A DNA stretch of 8,518 bases from Paracoccaceae bacterium (GTDB taxonomy: Bacteria; Pseudomonadota; Alphaproteobacteria; Rhodobacterales; Rhodobacteraceae). The notes under the pieces are model-generated. The model was not told the origin of the DNA, did not search any database, and saw nothing but the letters and a program-made list of their open reading frames with translations. Numbering within the stretch: the stretch's first letter is position 1; each line of letters opens with the position of its first letter. This document shows, in pieces, positions 6,348 through 8,518 of the stretch. Location of the stretch: positions 1-8,518 of the forward strand of contig DNSZ01000248.1 of assembly GCA_003500165.1 (NCBI GenBank), written 5' to 3'. Position numbers and translations under genes: made by a program.

Positions 6348-7418
6348 ATGACCGACAAGCCCGTCTTCATGACCTATTCACGCAGCGACGTGACGAATTT
6401 CGCCGTGCTGATGATCCTGGCTTTCGCCGTGGTCCCCTTCACGATCGAGACCGACTACTGGTATTCGTCGATCCTGATCCCGTGGCTCTGCCTAGCGCTC
6501 GCCGCCATCGGGCAGCAGTTCGTGATGGGCTATGCCGGGCAGCTCGCGCTTGGCGCGGCCGGCTTCATGGCAGCGGGCGCCTTCGCCTGCTACAACATCG
6601 AGCTGCGCATCCCGTGGATGCCGTTCCCGCTGTCGCTGCTGTTCTCGGGCATCATCGCGGCGGCCTTCGGGGTGCTCTTCGGCCTGCCGAGCCTGCGGGT
6701 GCGGGGCATCTACCTGATGGTGGCCACGCTCGCCTCGCAGTTCTTCATCATCTGGATGATCGACAAGTTCGGCTGGTTCAAGAACTACGACACCTCCGGC
6801 ATCATCACCGCGCAGGACATCATGATCTTCGGCGTGCCGTTCACGTCGCCGATGCAGATGTACCTGGTGGTTGCGGTCGTGGTGACGATCCTGACGATCC
6901 TGGCCGTGAACATGACGCGCGGCTCGGTGGGGCGGAACTGGATGGCGGTGCGCGACATGGACATCGCGGCCGAGAGCATGGGCATCTCGCTGCTGCGCGC
7001 CAAGCTGCAGGCCTTCGCGCTGTCGGCCTTCTACTGCGGCGTTGCCGGCGCGCTCTTCGCCTTCACCTACCTGAAGTCGCTTGAGCCGGTGGCCTTCGAC
7101 ATCAAGCTGTCCTTCAGCATCCTTTTCATGGTGATCCTCGGCGGGCTCGGCACCATCAACGGGGCGTTTGTCGGCGCGGCATTCATCCTGCTCTTCCCGG
7201 TCGTGCTGAACACCGCCGGCAATGCATGGTTCCACGGCACGATCGACGCCACGATCATCTCCGCCATCGAACAGGTCGTGTTCGGCGCGTTGATCATCCT
7301 GTTCCTGATCTACGAACCGCTTGGCATGGCCAAGCTCTGGGAGAACACCAAGCAGCGTCTGCTCGACAGACGGCCGGTCGGCGAAGCCAGACCGAACAAG
7401 AAACCGAAGACCGGCTGA
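6348..7418 (+). CDS. livM: LivM-type ABC transporter permease
   Basis: This is the second inner-membrane permease of the importer. Its 356 residues have multiple membrane spans. GYAGQLALGAAGF (61-73) is the LivM signature, followed by LPSLRVRGIYLMVATLA (113-129). The EAA-like coupling loop is at about 198-218 (WMAVRDMDIAAESMGIS), and the late block VILGGLGTINGAFVGA is typical of the family. The C-terminus has a short Lys/Arg/Pro-rich cytoplasmic tail (RRPVGEARPNKKPKTG). The start at 6348 is preceded by GGGAGAG (6334-6340), 18 nt after livH. It is the last gene of the operon; no further plus-strand gene follows before the convergent tRNA. Confidence 0.92.
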   Translation: MTDKPVFMTYSRSDVTNFAVLMILAFAVVPFTIETDYWYSSILIPWLCLALAAIGQQFVMGYAGQLALGAAGFMAAGAFACYNIELRIPWMPFPLSLLFSGIIAAAFGVLFGLPSLRVRGIYLMVATLASQFFIIWMIDKFGWFKNYDTSGIITAQDIMIFGVPFTSPMQMYLVVAVVVTILTILAVNMTRGSVGRNWMAVRDMDIAAESMGISLLRAKLQAFALSAFYCGVAGALFAFTYLKSLEPVAFDIKLSFSILFMVILGGLGTINGAFVGAAFILLFPVVLNTAGNAWFHGTIDATIISAIEQVVFGALIILFLIYEPLGMAKLWENTKQRLLDRRPVGEARPNKKPKTG

Positions 7419-7441
7419 AGAGGGCTGGCACCGGTACCGCC

Positions 7442-7463
7442 GGGGGCTCCGCGCGCAGCCTCC
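7442..7463. terminator. Stem-loop after livM, possible end of the operon transcript
   Basis: GGGGGCT (7442-7448) pairs with AGCCTCC (7457-7463) with one G-U pair and an 8-nt loop, starting 23 nt after the livM stop. There is no T-tract, so intrinsic termination is uncertain; it may instead mark a Rho-dependent or processed end. Confidence 0.3.
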
Positions 7464-7474
7464 TAAACGACGGG

Positions 7475-7490
7475 CCAGGACACTGCCTGG
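7475..7490. terminator. Stem-loop at the 3' side of tRNA-Phe
   Basis: CCAGG (7475-7479) and CCTGG (7486-7490) form a 5-bp stem with a 6-nt loop, 5 nt beyond the CCA end of the tRNA read on the minus strand. It could serve as a termination or processing signal for the tRNA transcript. The stem is short, so the call is weak. Confidence 0.25.
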
Positions 7491-7495
7491 AAACA

Positions 7496-7570
7496 TGGTG
7501 CCCGGGGGCGGATTTGAACCACCGACACGAGGATTTTCAGTCCACTGCTCTACCCCTGAGCTACCCGGGC
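7496..7570 (-). tRNA. tRNA-Phe (anticodon GAA), CCA encoded
   Basis: Read on the minus strand this is a 75-nt cloverleaf. It has a perfect acceptor stem GCCCGGG/CCCGGGC, D stem GCTC/GAGC with loop AGGGGTA, anticodon loop CTGAAAA with anticodon GAA (7538-7536), T stem GGTGG/CCGCC with loop TTCAAAT, discriminator A and an encoded CCA (7498-7496). The anticodon stem GTGGA/TCCTC has one U-U mismatch at its second pair. The variable loop is GTGTC. It lies 107 nt downstream of the RNase E/G gene on the same strand and may be cotranscribed with it or have its own promoter; no clear promoter is visible. Confidence 0.97.
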
Positions 7571-7677
7571 ACACTGGGCTGGGGACCAAGCCTGCGCTCA
7601 TTACGGCAGCGGTCCGGGTCTGTCCAGAGCGGATTGCTCGCGCCCGGTGGGCATCCCCGGTGGCCCCCGGCCCGGTG

Positions 7678-8518
7678 TCAGCCGCCCTGTGTCGCCAGCG
7701 GCCAGCGATCGCGCTGGCGGTTGAGTTCGAGATGGCCCAGCGGCGTCCAGCCGACCACCGCTGTCTGCACCGGATCGTCGCGGAAGGCGCGTTTTGCCGC
7801 CACCTCGGCGCGCCGGCGATCCGCCTTGGCCAGCCGCGCGGGGTCGATCACGATCTGGCCGCCCAGGCCCTTGATGCGCAGGGCGCGCGGCAGGTCGCTC
7901 ATCGCCGCCAGCAGCGCCTTCAACCCCGCCGCCGGGGTGAAATCGCCGCCGGTATTGACGTCGACCGCGACCAGCGCGCGGGTCGGCTCCACCGCCATCC
8001 AGGCCCCGCCGGGCAGCTTCCAGACCGGGTCGCGCGCGGCACCCAGCGCCGCGTCCACCCCGTGCCGGGCAAAGGCGCCGGGTGCCGCGTCGGTGTCCAC
8101 CGCCGGCCAGTCGCGCGCCGCCCGCGCATGGGCGTCCGCTGCGGCCAGCAGCACCGTGCCCGGAACCGCCCCGGCAAGGCCCGCGGCGACGGCCTCTGCC
8201 TCGGCGGCAAGGGCGGCGATTTCGCCGGCCAGCGCCTCGGCCGGCAGACCTTCGGCGGCAGAGCGCAGGATCAGCCCCGCCACGCGCCCGCCCAGGGCCG
8301 CTTCGCCCGCCTGTTGCAGCCGCGCCCGTTCCGCGTGGCCGCGGATCGCGCGGGACACGTTCACGCCCGGCCGGCCCGGGGTCAGCACGATATGGCGCCC
8401 CTTGTGGACCGGCGCCGCGGTCACCGGCACCGCCTTGCCGGGTTCGGCCACCCCGCTGACCTGCACCGCCAGCATCCGCCCCGGCACCCCGCCGCCGCCG
8501 CGCAGGAACCCGCGCGGC
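7678..8518 (-). CDS. Ribonuclease E/G family protein, 3' part (5' end outside window)
   Basis: This is an endoribonuclease-family protein of the RNase E/G type, which cuts single-stranded RNA in rRNA maturation and mRNA decay. The frame is open to the right edge (starting PRGFLRGGGG), so the gene is partial; a GTG at 8487 opens a frame but is internal to the family fold. Visible are the S1-to-core linker GRHIVLTPGRPGVNVSRAI and two metal-binding acidic motifs. Counted from 8487 these are VAVDVNTGG (D176) and GGQIVIDPARL (D215), equivalent to E. coli RNase E D303 and D346. TPLGHLELNRQR follows, and the protein ends 13 residues later. There is no CPxC zinc-link and no RNase E scaffold tail, so this is the short form found in alphaproteobacteria. 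The middle is Ala-rich. That it is an active nuclease is inferred from the retained aspartates. Confidence 0.88.
   Translation of the reverse strand, partial: PRGFLRGGGGVPGRMLAVQVSGVAEPGKAVPVTAAPVHKGRHIVLTPGRPGVNVSRAIRGHAERARLQQAGEAALGGRVAGLILRSAAEGLPAEALAGEIAALAAEAEAVAAGLAGAVPGTVLLAAADAHARAARDWPAVDTDAAPGAFARHGVDAALGAARDPVWKLPGGAWMAVEPTRALVAVDVNTGGDFTPAAGLKALLAAMSDLPRALRIKGLGGQIVIDPARLAKADRRRAEVAAKRAFRDDPVQTAVVGWTPLGHLELNRQRDRWPLATQGG

Noticed and set aside
5825..7084. A 419-codon plus-strand frame and a 369-codon minus-strand frame (6492-7601) over livH/livM.
   Set aside because: Both are low-complexity Arg/Ala/His-rich readings out of frame with intact permease genes; the minus one also runs through the tRNA gene.
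7620..7671. A 17-codon minus ORF (MPTGREQSALDRPGPLP) between the RNase gene and tRNA-Phe.
   Set aside because: There is no ribosome site and no resemblance to YacG or another small protein; likely chance.

Overview
The window looks like a GC-rich alphaproteobacterial chromosome, probably Rhodobacterales. This is inferred from strong G/C bias at third codon positions, a tRNA-Phe(GAA) beside a short Zn-link-less RNase E/G gene, and a branched-chain-amino-acid-type ABC operon of the kind common in alphaproteobacteria. The species cannot be named from the sequence.

Left third (1-1912, scarred accessory DNA): the minus strand carries about 475 codons of a large Trp- and Leu-rich helical protein that runs off the left edge. 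It resembles the C-terminal part of large SIR2/DUF4020-type defence proteins, but only weakly. Its 5' part is cut off at about position 1429 by an IS66-family end (GTAAGCGTCC), followed by a truncated IS66 TnpA gene on the plus strand. Beyond the broken transposase lies a minus-strand remnant: the last ~55 codons of another gene, with a membrane helix. Several insertion or deletion events have therefore collapsed here.

Middle (1913-7418): about 410 nt without a convincing gene leads into a five-gene plus-strand operon for a complete Liv/HAAT-type ABC importer. The order is periplasmic binding protein, LivF-type ATPase, LivG-type ATPase, LivH-type permease, LivM-type permease. The order is SBP-F-G-H-M, not the classical J-H-M-G-F. 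Genes 2 to 5 are tightly packed, and livG and livH overlap by 8 nt. The only large gap (117 nt, between the binding protein and livF) holds a perfect 13-bp hairpin and a five-codon leader ORF that ends in an ATGA overlap with livF. These features suggest differential expression of the binding protein relative to the ATPase and permease parts.

Right end (7419-8518): a convergent intergenic region with two small stem-loops separates livM from tRNA-Phe(GAA) on the minus strand. Upstream of the tRNA, also on the minus strand, is the 3' part of an RNase E/G-family gene whose 5' end lies outside the window. The 3' end of the tRNA faces the liv operon and the scarred region, an arrangement often seen at island insertion sites, but no attachment-site repeat is visible here.

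I see no CRISPR array and no clearly novel system. The most notable items are the IS66-truncated possible defence gene and the post-transcriptional architecture between the binding protein gene and livF.
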